NCBI GenBank assembly: GCA_016709765.1
Contig: JADJMD010000013.1
Coordinates: forward strand, 62,001 to 126,000
DNA from: Ignavibacteriales bacterium
Lineage (GTDB): Bacteria; Bacteroidota; Ignavibacteria; Ignavibacteriales; Ignavibacteriaceae
Direction: 5' to 3'
Length of the DNA stretch: 64,000 nucleotides
The notes under the pieces: model-generated
Databases searched by the model: none
What the model saw: only the letters and a program-made list of their open reading frames with translations
Told to the model about the DNA's origin: nothing
Made by a program: the position numbers and the translations under genes
In this document: piece after piece, positions 1 to 7,729 of the stretch
Layout: the number at the start of each line of letters is the position of its first letter
Numbering within the stretch: position 1 is the first letter of the stretch

Positions 1-390
1 AGCATATATTTTTGCTTTTATAGGAGCAAACAAAGCTTCTTGCTTTTTATAGATTTCGCCGGTGCCTTGTGTAAACTTAGCTTTTCTAAAATCCATAATA
101 TCCTGTTCCATCTTAACTATTTTCTGTTGGAATTCAGTTTTCTTTGCATCATTCATAGTTTCAGCTTGTTTCTGATAATCCGCAATTGATTGCTGATATG
201 ATAGAGTCATAGAATCTAACTGAGTTGACCATCTATTTGTAAGAGCATCAAGATCACCCTGAGCTTTAATTGATTCTGAGAATTGAGTTAATATAACTTC
301 AGAATCTACATAACCAATTTTTAAAGGTGATTGTGCAAATGAAGTAAAACCTAAAACTAAAAATGCTAACACTAAAATGTAACTTTTCAC
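1..390 (-). CDS. OmpH/Skp-family periplasmic chaperone (3' end cut by window edge)
   Basis: The frame stays open for 130 codons from a GTG start at 390 to the window edge, so the C-terminus is missing. The protein begins with a signal peptide ('VLAFLVLGFTSFAQ') followed by 'PLKIGYVDSEVIL', the usual mature N-terminus of OmpH/Skp proteins. A long Gln/Lys/Glu-rich helical stretch follows, as expected for the coiled-coil arms. GTG is chosen because AGGA sits about six bases upstream and no ATG fits. It lies 34 bp downstream of bamA, the classic order. The family holds unfolded outer-membrane proteins in the periplasm for the BAM complex. Confidence 0.85.
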   Translation of the reverse strand, partial: MKSYILVLAFLVLGFTSFAQSPLKIGYVDSEVILTQFSESIKAQGDLDALTNRWSTQLDSMTLSYQQSIADYQKQAETMNDAKKTEFQQKIVKMEQDIMDFRKAKFTQGTGEIYKKQEALFAPIKAKIYA

Positions 391-424
391 TATTTTCCTC
401 GTTCTTTATGATTGTACAATTTGT

Positions 425-2926
425 TTAAAAACCTTTACCAAACTGAAAATGAAATAACCAGGTTGGGTCTTCCCCATCAGTAATTTTTCTATCAAAACCG
501 TAACCAAGATCAAATCCTATAAGACCAATAGGATTGATTAACAACCGCGCGCCAAAACCAACTGAGCGACGAAGATCAAAAATATCTGTTTTCTGAAAAT
601 TTTCAAATACATTGCCAGCTTCTGCAAACATTAAAAGATAAAGTGGAATTGGTTCTAAGGTAACAGCAACTCTAAACTCAGCACCAAATTTTGCCATAAC
701 TCTTCCGCCAATAACTTGCCCAGTTGATGGATTTTTGGGGCCAACGGTTCTATCATCATAACCTCTAAGTGATGTAGTGGCAATGATTAGTCCATTTCCA
801 CCCATATAAAAGAACTCAAAAGGCTGAATGTTTGTGCCGGTAACAATTTCATCCAAGTAGCCAACATTGGCAACAGTATACAGCGCTAATCGATTGGAAT
901 TAAATAATCGTCTGTACCATTCCGCTGTAAAACCAATTTTTAGGTAGTCAACATTACCTGGTAGTACCGGGCCGCCGGAAAGTTCAACATCTAAAAGCAA
1001 TGAGGAACCTGCTGATGGGAAAATAGGATTATCAATATTTTTTCTTGAGATAAGTGCACCTACAGAAAATTGATTACTTTTTCCTTCGCGATAATATCCT
1101 TGCCCTTCAATTACATTATTGTATTGATACTTAAATCTTCCCTGAACATAAAAGAAATCATCAGGCCATTTTAATCTGCGCCCAACTCTTATTGTTGCAC
1201 CGGATTGACGAAGATCATAAACATATTGTTGTCTTGTATCAAAAAGTTCAGCACCAACAGAAGTTGGAGTATCAAACATCCATGGTTCAGTAAAACCTAA
1301 CGTAAAAGTTCTATACAAACTTCCAACACCAAATTGCCAGTTAAAACTTAAAACTTGTCCGCCGCCAAGTCTAAATGGTTCAGCAATTGAAAAGTTTGTT
1401 AGTGTAACACCAATGGCACCACTGAACCCAAAGCTTCCGCTATAACCAACAGAAGCGTTAAGATAGTCACTAGATTTTTCTTCGACTTTAAAACCTACAT
1501 CAACTGTGCTATCGCTGGATAATTTTGTCGTAATACCTTCTGGACCGTAGAGCTGCTCAACATTAAAGTACTGAAGGTTTGCAAGATTTTGGACGCTACG
1601 GAAAAGTAATGCACGGTTAAAATAATCTCCGGGAATAGAATACAATTCCCTACGAATTACTTTTTCTTTTGTCTTATCATTTCCAAAAATATCTACTCGC
1701 CCAATTTTAAACTGATTTTTTTCTTCAATCCTAATTGCTACGTCAATGGAATCTTCACCAACTTTAGTTTCCTTAGTTTGAAGATTAAAAGTTAAATATC
1801 CATTATCAAGATATAAAGCTGAAACATCGGATTGTTTTTCATTGCCACGTAAATTCTGTTCAAACTTTTCAAGATCATAAACATCACCGGGTGCAAAATC
1901 TAATCTTTCATTTAGTACCACTGAAGGATAAACTGTATTGCCCTCCCAATTAACGTTTCTAATTTTATACTGCGGACCTTCGTAAACATCCATAACAATT
2001 TTCAGATCCTTTTTATCATCAGAATAAAGCAAAGAATCCGAAACAATCTCCGCATCTCTGTAACCATTTTTTTTGTAGAAATTAATAATTAGCTCTTTAT
2101 CTTTTTTATATTTTTTAGGATCAAACTTTCCACCGCCCCAAAACTTCCACCATTTTGTCTCGGATATTTCATCCATTTCTCCTTTAAGATCACCATTATC
2201 AAATGCATTATTATTATTAAAAGCAATCTCTCTAACCCTAACCTCGTCGCCTTCTTTAATATTAATTTTTAGGAGTAATCGTTCTTTTATTTTAGTGATA
2301 AGATCTGAAGATCTACCTTCAGATGCATTGTATTCAACTTCATATTCATCAGCAAGATCAACTGTATTTTGCCACCTTACGTATATTTTATCGTCAATTG
2401 TATCGGCTGCAAAGTACTTGTAATACAATGCTTTTATGTCAGAATTAAAATATCCTTCTTCTTCATAAAGACCATTTATACGTTGGATAAGTTTTGCAAC
2501 ATCCTGTGGTTTTAAAATTGAACCACGCAAAAATGTAATTTTCTTTTCGATATCATCAGAATCTATTTCATCATTTCCTACAATAACAACTTTTTCAAGC
2601 CTTGGATATTCCTGAACCTTAATGATAAGAAAAACACCTTCGCCTAATTGTTTATCGACAACAATTTGAACATCAGAAAAAATATTTAATGCCCATAGAT
2701 TTTTAATTGCATTAATTGTTTTATCACCGGGAACCTGCACCTCATCGCCTACTTTTAAGCCTGAAGCAACGATAATTGTATTTACATCAGATGATTTACT
2801 ACCATCAACTGCAACACCAAGTATTTTGTACGTTGTTCTTTGCTGGGCAAATATTGCTGTAGAAAAAATTAGTATAAAAAATATGAAAAAATATTTAGGC
2901 AATTTAAATGGGGAGGAAATGAACAT
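425..2926 (-). CDS. bamA: Outer-membrane protein assembly factor BamA (Omp85 family)
   Basis: This 833-residue protein has a signal peptide (ending near 'STAIFA-QQ'), a series of periplasmic POTRA repeats over roughly residues 30-450, and a C-terminal 16-strand barrel ending in Phe. The POTRA signs include 'VVIVGNDEI', 'VNWEGNTVYP' and 'VDIFGNDKTKEKVI'. Late-barrel motifs include 'GGNGLIIATTSLRGYDDRTV', the region of the lid-lock VRGF/Y-type motif. A long insertion around residues 190-270 rich in Lys/Asp lies between early POTRAs. It inserts outer-membrane proteins. It sits 19 bp after uppS and just before the OmpH-type chaperone, forming one operon. Confidence 0.95.
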   Translation of the reverse strand: MFISSPFKLPKYFFIFFILIFSTAIFAQQRTTYKILGVAVDGSKSSDVNTIIVASGLKVGDEVQVPGDKTINAIKNLWALNIFSDVQIVVDKQLGEGVFLIIKVQEYPRLEKVVIVGNDEIDSDDIEKKITFLRGSILKPQDVAKLIQRINGLYEEEGYFNSDIKALYYKYFAADTIDDKIYVRWQNTVDLADEYEVEYNASEGRSSDLITKIKERLLLKINIKEGDEVRVREIAFNNNNAFDNGDLKGEMDEISETKWWKFWGGGKFDPKKYKKDKELIINFYKKNGYRDAEIVSDSLLYSDDKKDLKIVMDVYEGPQYKIRNVNWEGNTVYPSVVLNERLDFAPGDVYDLEKFEQNLRGNEKQSDVSALYLDNGYLTFNLQTKETKVGEDSIDVAIRIEEKNQFKIGRVDIFGNDKTKEKVIRRELYSIPGDYFNRALLFRSVQNLANLQYFNVEQLYGPEGITTKLSSDSTVDVGFKVEEKSSDYLNASVGYSGSFGFSGAIGVTLTNFSIAEPFRLGGGQVLSFNWQFGVGSLYRTFTLGFTEPWMFDTPTSVGAELFDTRQQYVYDLRQSGATIRVGRRLKWPDDFFYVQGRFKYQYNNVIEGQGYYREGKSNQFSVGALISRKNIDNPIFPSAGSSLLLDVELSGGPVLPGNVDYLKIGFTAEWYRRLFNSNRLALYTVANVGYLDEIVTGTNIQPFEFFYMGGNGLIIATTSLRGYDDRTVGPKNPSTGQVIGGRVMAKFGAEFRVAVTLEPIPLYLLMFAEAGNVFENFQKTDIFDLRRSVGFGARLLINPIGLIGFDLGYGFDRKITDGEDPTWLFHFQFGKGF

Positions 2927-2945
2927 TCTCCAGACCTTTTTCCTT

Positions 2946-3722
2946 TTAATTCTTTTCTATTTGTTCACTTACTTTACCGAATCTTCTTTCTCTTTTTTGA
3001 AATATTTTAATTGCATCATATAAATCAAATTTAGAAAAATCCGGCCAAAGTGTTTCTGTAATTATAAACTCAGAATAAGCAATTTGCCATAGCAAAAAAT
3101 TACTCACCCTAAATTCTCCACTAGTTCGTATTACCAAATCAGGATCAGGAATATCCTTTGTTGTCAGTGATGAGGATATAAGTTCTTCACTAATATCTTC
3201 GCTTTTTATTTTCCCTTCAACTGCGGAATTTGCAATCTGTTTTATTGCTTCAAGTAATTCCCATCTTCCACTATAACTTAAAGCTAGATTAAGAACCATT
3301 TTTTTATTGTTCTTGGTTCGTTCAATATCAGATTTTAACTGCTTTTGCACAGCAATTGGCAAAGATTCAATATTTCCGATAGTCGTCAGACGCACATCAT
3401 TATCATTAAGTTCATTTACCCTATCGCGCAAACTCTTTAAAAGAAGTTGCATAAGAGTTGAAACTTCATCTTTTGGGCGTTTCCAATTTTCTGTGGAAAA
3501 AGTATAAAGGGTTAAATACTTAACTCCAATTTCGCTACAAGCTTCAACAATTTCCTTAACAGTATCAACACCGCGTTTATGACCTGCTACTCTTGGCAAA
3601 CCTCTTTTTTTTGCCCAGCGTCCGTTTCCATCCATAATAATAGCGATGTGTTTAGGAATTTCACCCGATTTTATTAATGATTCTTTAACCTGCTCACCGG
3701 ATGTGGAGCTCTCTTTACTCAA
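2946..3722 (-). CDS. uppS: Isoprenyl transferase (undecaprenyl diphosphate synthase)
   Basis: The 258-residue protein carries the cis-prenyltransferase signature 'HIAIIMDGNGRWAKKRG', with the catalytic Asp at residue 31. It also has 'GVKYLTLYTFSTENWKRP' and the C-terminal 'DLVIRTSGEFRVSNFLLWQ' block. It condenses isopentenyl diphosphate units onto farnesyl diphosphate to make the lipid carrier for peptidoglycan and other envelope glycans. The start is TTG with an AGGA about eight bases upstream. A Ser/Lys-rich N-terminal extension of about 20 residues precedes the conserved core, so a later start is possible. It is the first gene of the uppS-bamA-ompH operon. Confidence 0.95.
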   Translation of the reverse strand: MSKESSTSGEQVKESLIKSGEIPKHIAIIMDGNGRWAKKRGLPRVAGHKRGVDTVKEIVEACSEIGVKYLTLYTFSTENWKRPKDEVSTLMQLLLKSLRDRVNELNDNDVRLTTIGNIESLPIAVQKQLKSDIERTKNNKKMVLNLALSYSGRWELLEAIKQIANSAVEGKIKSEDISEELISSSLTTKDIPDPDLVIRTSGEFRVSNFLLWQIAYSEFIITETLWPDFSKFDLYDAIKIFQKRERRFGKVSEQIEKN

Positions 3723-3840
3723 AATCCATTCCTATTATTGATTTAGCGTGTAAAGTTAATTTTACGATGCACGAATGTCAAGGTAACTAAATATTGCTAA
3801 TTTGATTTTATTGTAGTATTGAAAGGTGTTTTTTGAAAAG

Positions 3841-3957
3841 AGACCGTCTTAAAAGTCTGATTTTGTCACCCTGAACTCGTTTCAGGTTCTCCTTGTCGAC
3901 TAATCTCAAACGATTGGATTCCGAGACAAGTTCGGAATAACAGTTTTGAGACTGCCT
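3841..3957. repeat. MITE-like intergenic element, copy 1
   Basis: The ends form imperfect inverted repeats: AGACCGTCTTAAAA at 3841-3854 and TTTTGAGACTGCCT at 3944-3957, matching at 11 of 14 positions when inverted. Inside are two small hairpins: CCTGAA/TTCAGG (3870-3886) and ATTCCGA/TCGGAAT (3918-3938). The reverse complement lines up along its whole length with the element at 63859-63981. It encodes nothing. It lies just past the last gene of the lexA operon and could end its transcript. Confidence 0.75.
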
Positions 3958-3967
3958 TATTAATATT

Positions 3968-4399
3968 TTAAGAAAAAAGAACTTTTTGTGCTCTACTTTC
4001 TTTACGGATTGATAAATTAGGTTTCTCTGTAATTTCGAATAACTTAATGTTTTTCCTTGTTTCAGGATCAAGCTCATCCAAAAGAGCCTTTGCATATTTT
4101 AGATTTAGTAAAGAAACCCCAACAAATAGCTGCACTCTCTTATTTGTTCCTCTTATTTGTCTTTGTGCAAGATATGACAACTTATTTTTTATCATCAAAG
4201 TATCATTAAAATCCTGGTCATTAAAAGTAACTCCGATGGCAAAATTATCTTTCTGTTTTGCAATTACATCAACTTCAAATCCACCAATGTTTGATGGCTC
4301 AGGAAGATACGTACCAAACTTTCTGTATAAAGTTAAATATCCTTTTTTCCAGAATTCTTCTATCAATAAATCTACATCTCTTCTTCTATCTGTATTCAT
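3968..4399 (-). CDS. Small protein with degenerate PD-(D/E)XK-like pattern, lexA operon
   Basis: The 143-residue protein is not assigned to a named family. Its middle segment 'GGFEVDVIAKQKDNFAIGV' has the strand pattern of PD-(D/E)XK nuclease-fold proteins, with Asp44 where the first metal ligand falls. The second motif reads 'AIGVTFN' where an active enzyme would show E-x-K, so catalysis looks lost (inference). The N-terminus 'RRRDVDLLIEEFWKKGYLTL' is helical. There is no signal peptide or membrane segment. It starts 12 bp after the WYL-like gene and is the third gene downstream of the LexA-operated promoter, so DNA-damage induction is likely. Confidence 0.7.
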   Translation of the reverse strand: MNTDRRRDVDLLIEEFWKKGYLTLYRKFGTYLPEPSNIGGFEVDVIAKQKDNFAIGVTFNDQDFNDTLMIKNKLSYLAQRQIRGTNKRVQLFVGVSLLNLKYAKALLDELDPETRKNIKLFEITEKPNLSIRKESRAQKVLFS

Positions 4400-4411
4400 A
4401 ATATCACCTCT

Positions 4412-4660
4412 TTACGATGCAAGTGGAATGATTGGTATAACTGGAGAAAATCTTTTTTTCTCAAGAACTTTAATGTTTGCAATTTTACAATAACTAAATT
4501 TTTTAATCTCACTGGATTGATAAACCTTGCCATAAATAACTTTTGAACCGCTTTTTTCCATAGTAATGTAATATGGTTCTATCAATACTTCATTTAAGCC
4601 ATATAAAAATCTTAAACGATTTCTATTCTTAATTGCTGTTTCAAATATTTCGCTTTTCAT
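4412..4660 (-). CDS. Single WYL-like domain protein, lexA operon
   Basis: This 82-residue protein consists almost only of a WYL-like module: 'AIKNRNRLRFLYGLNEVLIE' and 'PYYI' followed by 'GSKVIYGKVYQSSEIKKFSY' and 'KIANIKVLEKKRFSP'. WYL domains usually bind nucleic acid or small ligands and regulate defence or stress genes, but they normally sit behind an HTH, which is absent here. It lies 12 bp downstream of lexA and 12 bp upstream of the PD-(D/E)XK-like gene, so all three are probably one transcript. The domain call rests on pattern and is moderately secure; the molecular role is unknown. Confidence 0.7.
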   Translation of the reverse strand: MKSEIFETAIKNRNRLRFLYGLNEVLIEPYYITMEKSGSKVIYGKVYQSSEIKKFSYCKIANIKVLEKKRFSPVIPIIPLAS

Positions 4661-4672
4661 ATCATACTCCTT

Positions 4673-5323
4673 TTAATTTAACCATCTTAAAACGCCAGTT
4701 ACTTTACCCACAATTGAAAACTCATTTTTATTTTTAACAATAATTGGTTCGTAAGATTTATTTTGTGGAATCAATCTTATCTGCTGATTTTTATTTTCAT
4801 AAATTTTTACTGTAACCTCATCTTCAATTCTTGCAACAACTATATCTCCATTCACTGCAATGGCTTTTGGAGAGATGATCACTAAATCACCTTCAAAAAT
4901 TCCGGCATCAATCATACTATCGCCTTTAACTTTAAGCGCAAATGAATCTGCATCTTTTTTCAAAAATCCGGGATCAATTACAATTGATCCTTCAATATTT
5001 TCTTCAGCCATAATTGGAGAACCAGCTGCAACTCTACCAACTATTGGAATTTTATTAGCATTATTTATTTCGTTCATGTTAATTGTTGTAGGCGATTCAA
5101 ACTCATCGCGAGTGATAGTAATTCCTCGACTTGCGTTACTCAAAATATTTAAATAACCCTTTTTTGTAAGAGCATCCAAATGTCTTTTAACGCCAAATGT
5201 AGATGAAATATCAAATCTCTTCCCAATTTCTCTAAGAGTGGGTGGATAACCATTTTCTTGCAAAAACTGTTGAATAAAATTCAAAATCTCTTCCTGTCGA
5301 TCGGTTAATTGTTTTTTATCCAT
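4673..5323 (-). CDS. lexA: LexA SOS repressor (self-cleaving serine protease)
   Basis: The 216-residue protein has the LexA winged-helix N-terminus ('LTDRQEEILNFIQQFLQENG', 'PPTLREIGKRFDIS') and an S24 peptidase C-terminus. The self-cleavage site Ala100-Gly101 lies in 'VGRVAAGSPIMAEENIEG'. Ser136 ('GDSMIDAGIFEGD') and Lys173 ('EDEVTVKIYE') form the catalytic pair. In the absence of damage it represses SOS genes; RecA filaments trigger cleavage. Two operator-like sites lie directly upstream, so it autoregulates. An ATG slightly upstream is out of frame and closes after seven codons. It heads a three-gene operon. Confidence 0.97.
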   Translation of the reverse strand: MDKKQLTDRQEEILNFIQQFLQENGYPPTLREIGKRFDISSTFGVKRHLDALTKKGYLNILSNASRGITITRDEFESPTTINMNEINNANKIPIVGRVAAGSPIMAEENIEGSIVIDPGFLKKDADSFALKVKGDSMIDAGIFEGDLVIISPKAIAVNGDIVVARIEDEVTVKIYENKNQQIRLIPQNKSYEPIIVKNKNEFSIVGKVTGVLRWLN

Positions 5324-5351
5324 TTTGATAAATTTCCATAATTAAAAAGTA

Positions 5352-5400
5352 GTGCTCATTTGTTCACCTCAAATATAGTGCACAAGTGTTCACGTGTCAA
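5352..5400 (-). promoter_or_regulatory. lexA promoter with two LexA operator-like sites
   Basis: On the minus strand TTGACA (5400-5395) and TATATT (5377-5372) are separated by exactly 17 bp. A 16-bp imperfect palindrome fills that spacer at 5378-5393 (minus strand GTGAACACTTGTGCAC). A second copy at 5352-5367 (GTGAACAAATGAGCAC) covers the expected transcription start. Both have the form GAAC-N4-GNNC, resembling the Gram-positive GAAC-N4-GTTC SOS box. Binding at both sites would block RNA polymerase. Confidence 0.8.
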
Positions 5401-5436
5401 GAGATTAATAAAAAAAAATTTAGAGAAGATTAGAGA

Positions 5437-6525
5437 TTAAAATTTAGAGGTTAGATCAAGTAAATAGAATAGTTTTTGTCCAATTTGATTAATTTTCATG
5501 ATGCCGCGAAAATTTTCTTCACCAGGACCGAATGCAAATATTCCCACAGGTGATGGAGTATGACCACCGGTTGTATAAGATAATTCTATTTCGCTTGCAT
5601 CTTTATTACCTTTAGTAATTGACATTCCGCCTGTTTCGTGATCAGAAGTTATTACAACCAACGTATTTCCATCCGCTTTTGCAAAATTTAGTGCCTCAGC
5701 TATTGCAGTTGTAAAATCGTTCATCTCTTCCATCAACTCTGTTGATTTATGATCGTGTCCTGCCCAATCAATCTGCGAACCCTCAATCATCATTACAAAT
5801 CCATTTTCATTTTGCTTTAAACGAGTTATTGCAGTTTTGGTTAAATCACCTAGAGTATAATTTCTTTTCCCGGCTTCAGGCAAACCATCCATTTCAAACA
5901 AAGCATAAATTTGGTTAATAGAATCTGGAATTATTTTCAGATCAGAATAATTTTTTGAAAAAGTATAATTTTTATTAATTAGCTCTTTTGTAAGATCACG
6001 ATTATCTTCTCTTTCACCAGAATCACTTTTAGGAACAAAATATTTTAATCCGCCGCCAATAATCACATCAAAATTTTGATCAACCATTTGAGATGCAATT
6101 AATGTCTGATCATATCTACTAATTGAGTGCCCAACAAATGCGCCGGGTGTTGCGTGAGCAACTGAGGCTGTTACAATAATACCAGTAGATAAACCTAATT
6201 TTTCTGCAAGTTCAAAAATAGTATAAAGTGGAGTCCCAAGTGTATCGACGGAAATGTATTTATTGTTGGTAAGATATCCAGTTGCAATTGCCGTTGCACC
6301 TGCAGCAGAATCTGTAATTAAATTATCGGCTGAACAGGTAATTGATAATCCGATCGTTTTAAATACTTTAAATGGTGAGTTTGGATCTTGTAATAAAGAG
6401 GCACCAACGTAATTGATGCCCATTCCATCTCCGATTAGGATAATAATATTTTTAGGTTTTAAATTCTGTGCGTTGCTTAGACTAAAAGCAACAAGAATAA
6501 GAAAAACAGTAAAACGCGAAATCAT
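5437..6525 (-). CDS. Secreted alkaline phosphatase (PhoA family)
   Basis: This 362-residue phosphomonoesterase starts with a signal peptide (cleavage near 'LSNAQ') and then 'NIIILIGDGMG', the first metal-binding motif. The nucleophile Ser73 lies in 'ITDSAAGATAIATG'. 'MIEGSQIDWAGHDH' and 'VVITSDHETGG' supply the other zinc and magnesium ligands, and 'TGGHTPSPVGIFAFGPG' closes the core. It would release phosphate from organic phosphoesters in the periplasm. The start codon overlaps the ilvE stop codon by one base (TAATG), so the two are translationally coupled despite unrelated functions. No Pho-type operator was recognised. Confidence 0.92.
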   Translation of the reverse strand: MISRFTVFLILVAFSLSNAQNLKPKNIIILIGDGMGINYVGASLLQDPNSPFKVFKTIGLSITCSADNLITDSAAGATAIATGYLTNNKYISVDTLGTPLYTIFELAEKLGLSTGIIVTASVAHATPGAFVGHSISRYDQTLIASQMVDQNFDVIIGGGLKYFVPKSDSGEREDNRDLTKELINKNYTFSKNYSDLKIIPDSINQIYALFEMDGLPEAGKRNYTLGDLTKTAITRLKQNENGFVMMIEGSQIDWAGHDHKSTELMEEMNDFTTAIAEALNFAKADGNTLVVITSDHETGGMSITKGNKDASEIELSYTTGGHTPSPVGIFAFGPGEENFRGIMKINQIGQKLFYLLDLTSKF

Positions 6526-7613
6526 TATTCTACTTCAACAGCTCTTTTTTCAATTTTAGCTAACCAATTATGAGTGTCTTCTTTTTCTCTTCGATGAATT
6601 GCATTTAGTTCATTAAAGAGTTTAAGATCAAGTTCGCCTGGTTCTCCGTTATTAAAAGACATATTTTTATCTTTATATGTAAGCCATCCAATTGAAGAAA
6701 TGATAGCGGCAGTTCCTGTTCCGAATAATCCAACAAGATTTCCTTTATCGTATGAGGATATAACTTCATCAATAGAAATTGCTCTTTCAGTAACGTTCAT
6801 GCCCCACTCTTTTAATATCTGGATTACTGATCTTCTTGTAACACCCGGCAAAATAGAACCGCTTAATTTGGGAGTTGCAATTTCATCTTTAAACTGAATA
6901 AAAATATTCATCGTTCCAACTTCTTCTAAATATTTTTGCTCAACACCATCAAGCCAAAGAACTTGTGTAAATCCTTTTTTATTTGCTTCTTGTGCCGCCA
7001 GCAAGCTTGCTGCATAATTTGCAGATGTTTTACATTCGCCTAAACCTTTTCTAACGGCACGAACGTAATCATCTTGAATTAAAATCTTTACAGGTTTAAA
7101 TCCTTCAGGATAATAAGCACCTACCGGAGATAGCAGAAAAACTAATTTATAATCAAAAGAAGGTCTTACACCAAGTGCAGGATCTGTACCAAACATAAAT
7201 GGTCTAATATATAATGCTTCGCCTCTGTTGGTTGGTATCCAATCGCTATCGATTGCAACAAGTTCTTTTAATGCCTCTAGAGCAAAATCCACATCCACTT
7301 CCGGCATGCAAATTCTTTTAGCGGAATTATTTAATCTTTGGATATGAACATCAGGACGGAAAATTACAATCTCATCATTTATAGTTTTAAAAGCTTTAAG
7401 CCCTTCAAAAATAGATTGACCATAATGAATAACAGAAATTGCAGGATGCATACTAAGATTTTCAAGTGGTTTAATTGTTGGATTGTGCCAGCCTTTATCT
7501 TTAGTATAATCCATTTCAAAAATATGATCAGTAAAAATTTGTCCGAAGCCTAAACTCTTTGGTAAGATAACCTTTTCAGTTCTTTCCTTAATGATATATT
7601 TAATTTGTTCCAT
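6525..7613 (-). CDS. ilvE: Branched-chain amino acid aminotransferase
   Basis: The 362-residue enzyme belongs to PLP fold-type IV aminotransferases. The PLP lysine is predicted as Lys195 in 'GLGECKTSANYAASLL'. 'QVLWLDGVEQKYLEEVGTMN' and 'LPGVTRRSVIQI' are standard BCAT blocks, and 'GLFGTGTAAIIS' supports the phosphate cup. The length matches the eukaryotic-like BCAT group. It interconverts Val, Leu and Ile with their 2-oxo acids using glutamate. The ATG has a strong AAGGAA Shine-Dalgarno sequence. It is the first gene of a two-gene unit with the alkaline phosphatase. Confidence 0.95.
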   Translation of the reverse strand: MEQIKYIIKERTEKVILPKSLGFGQIFTDHIFEMDYTKDKGWHNPTIKPLENLSMHPAISVIHYGQSIFEGLKAFKTINDEIVIFRPDVHIQRLNNSAKRICMPEVDVDFALEALKELVAIDSDWIPTNRGEALYIRPFMFGTDPALGVRPSFDYKLVFLLSPVGAYYPEGFKPVKILIQDDYVRAVRKGLGECKTSANYAASLLAAQEANKKGFTQVLWLDGVEQKYLEEVGTMNIFIQFKDEIATPKLSGSILPGVTRRSVIQILKEWGMNVTERAISIDEVISSYDKGNLVGLFGTGTAAIISSIGWLTYKDKNMSFNNGEPGELDLKLFNELNAIHRREKEDTHNWLAKIEKRAVEVE

Positions 7614-7729
7614 TGTTCTTTCCTTCCTATTGGTTGAAGGTAGTTCTGATTTTAAATTATTTGATCTATAATATATATTTTATAAAGTAAGAAGCAATTT
7701 TAATTTATTATTAACAATATTTTTTATAA

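Noticed and set aside
3808..4095. Minus-strand 95-codon frame across the repeat
   Set aside because: It overlaps the lexA-operon gene in another frame, and its end is translated MITE-like repeat; no family resemblance or ribosome-binding site.
4047..4493. Plus-strand 148-codon frame
   Set aside because: Antisense to the two small lexA-operon genes, with low-complexity hydrophobic translation and no start signal.
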